Assembly: GCF_026537325.1 (NCBI RefSeq)
Contig: NZ_JAFNMJ010000006.1
Location: 62,001-126,000 of the forward strand
Source of the DNA: Bifidobacterium sp. B4142
Lineage (GTDB): Bacteria > Actinomycetota > Actinomycetes > Actinomycetales > Bifidobacteriaceae
DNA: 64,000 bases
Reading direction: 5' to 3'
Positions 63,866-64,000 of the stretch are shown piece after piece. Below the pieces are notes generated by a model that was not told the DNA's origin, did no database searches, and saw only the letters and a list, made by a program, of their open reading frames with translations. Numbering within the stretch: the stretch's first letter is position 1; every line of letters starts with the position of its first letter. The position numbers were made by a program, and so were the translations under genes.

Positions 63866-64000
63866 ATGTCCGAAGAACAACCCACCGAGGATTCGACAGC
63901 CGTACGATCATTGATCCTGCTGCTGATCACCTTTGTCCTGGGCACCTTGTGCCTGCAGGGCTTCAACCTGGTATTCCAGCAAGTCGGCAAGGATGCGGGC
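63866..64000 (+). CDS. membrane transporter, N-terminal part (cut by window end)
   Basis: The 45 visible residues have a polar start (MSEEQPTEDSTAVRS) and then a hydrophobic helix (LILLLITFVLGTLCLQGFNLVF). This looks like the first membrane segment of an MFS-type carrier. Because it follows the nucleoside hydrolase on the same strand, nucleoside uptake is the simplest guess. The frame is open to the window end. GAAAGAG lies upstream of the ATG. Confidence 0.65.
   Translation, partial: MSEEQPTEDSTAVRSLILLLITFVLGTLCLQGFNLVFQQVGKDAG

Noticed and set aside
63841-64000. Treating the final frame as a definite nucleoside permease
   Set aside because: Only 45 residues are visible; the family cannot be fixed, so the call is kept general.

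Overview
The window is high-GC (around 60% or more by eye) actinobacterial chromosome. Several features point to Bifidobacterium: an RpoB rifampicin pocket reading VTNKRR, a kinase/Fn3/MoxR/DUF58/transglutaminase cluster of the kind called PFNA in bifidobacteria, AdnAB-type helicase-nucleases, dapB-dapA-rnj linkage and many GTG/TTG starts. The genus is an inference; I cannot name the species (a bee-gut type such as B. asteroides would fit). I saw no rRNA, tRNA, CRISPR array, IS element or phage gene. The last gene is cut by the window end.

Layout. 1-4.2 kb: an ACT-domain protein with its DUF711 partner, TrmL-like tRNA methyltransferase (opposite strand), MutY and a membrane-anchored secreted-domain protein. 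4.2-12.3 kb: rpoB-rpoC with a leader hairpin, an intergenic hairpin and a strong terminator. 12.35-24.7 kb, minus strand: the PFNA-type operon, in transcription order Ser/Thr kinase, a giant Fn3 surface protein, MoxR ATPase, DUF58 protein and a TgpA-like membrane protein whose transglutaminase catalytic residues are all replaced. 24.8-33.4 kb: overlapping adnA-adnB. 33.5-36.3 kb: GNAT acetyltransferase, MFS permease and dapB.

36.3-43.3 kb is the most unusual part. A first dapA copy carries a 13-nt deletion and is followed by a 68-bp scar of an RNase J gene. Next comes a compositionally different insert of two Bax-inhibitor-1-like membrane genes flanking a DUF805 gene; the second BI-1 gene is frameshifted in a G6 tract. 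Intact dapA and rnj then follow. This looks like displacement of an ancestral dapA-rnj pair by a second diverged copy, with extra membrane genes between the old and new pairs.

43.3-52.5 kb: butanediol-type dehydrogenase, lipase-like hydrolase, PepN, GlmM, peptide deformylase, YedK/HMCES-type protein and an alcohol dehydrogenase. 52.5-56.3 kb: a glycerate module (GntP-type permease and glycerate kinase) divergent from a CdaR-type regulator, with a large dyad in the shared promoter region. 56.4-64 kb: an orphan DUF4391 gene, an AraC regulator divergent from a sugar porter-esterase operon with two half-sites 21 bp apart at the -35, a 67-residue protein of unknown function, a second sugar porter, a nucleoside hydrolase and the start of a further membrane protein.
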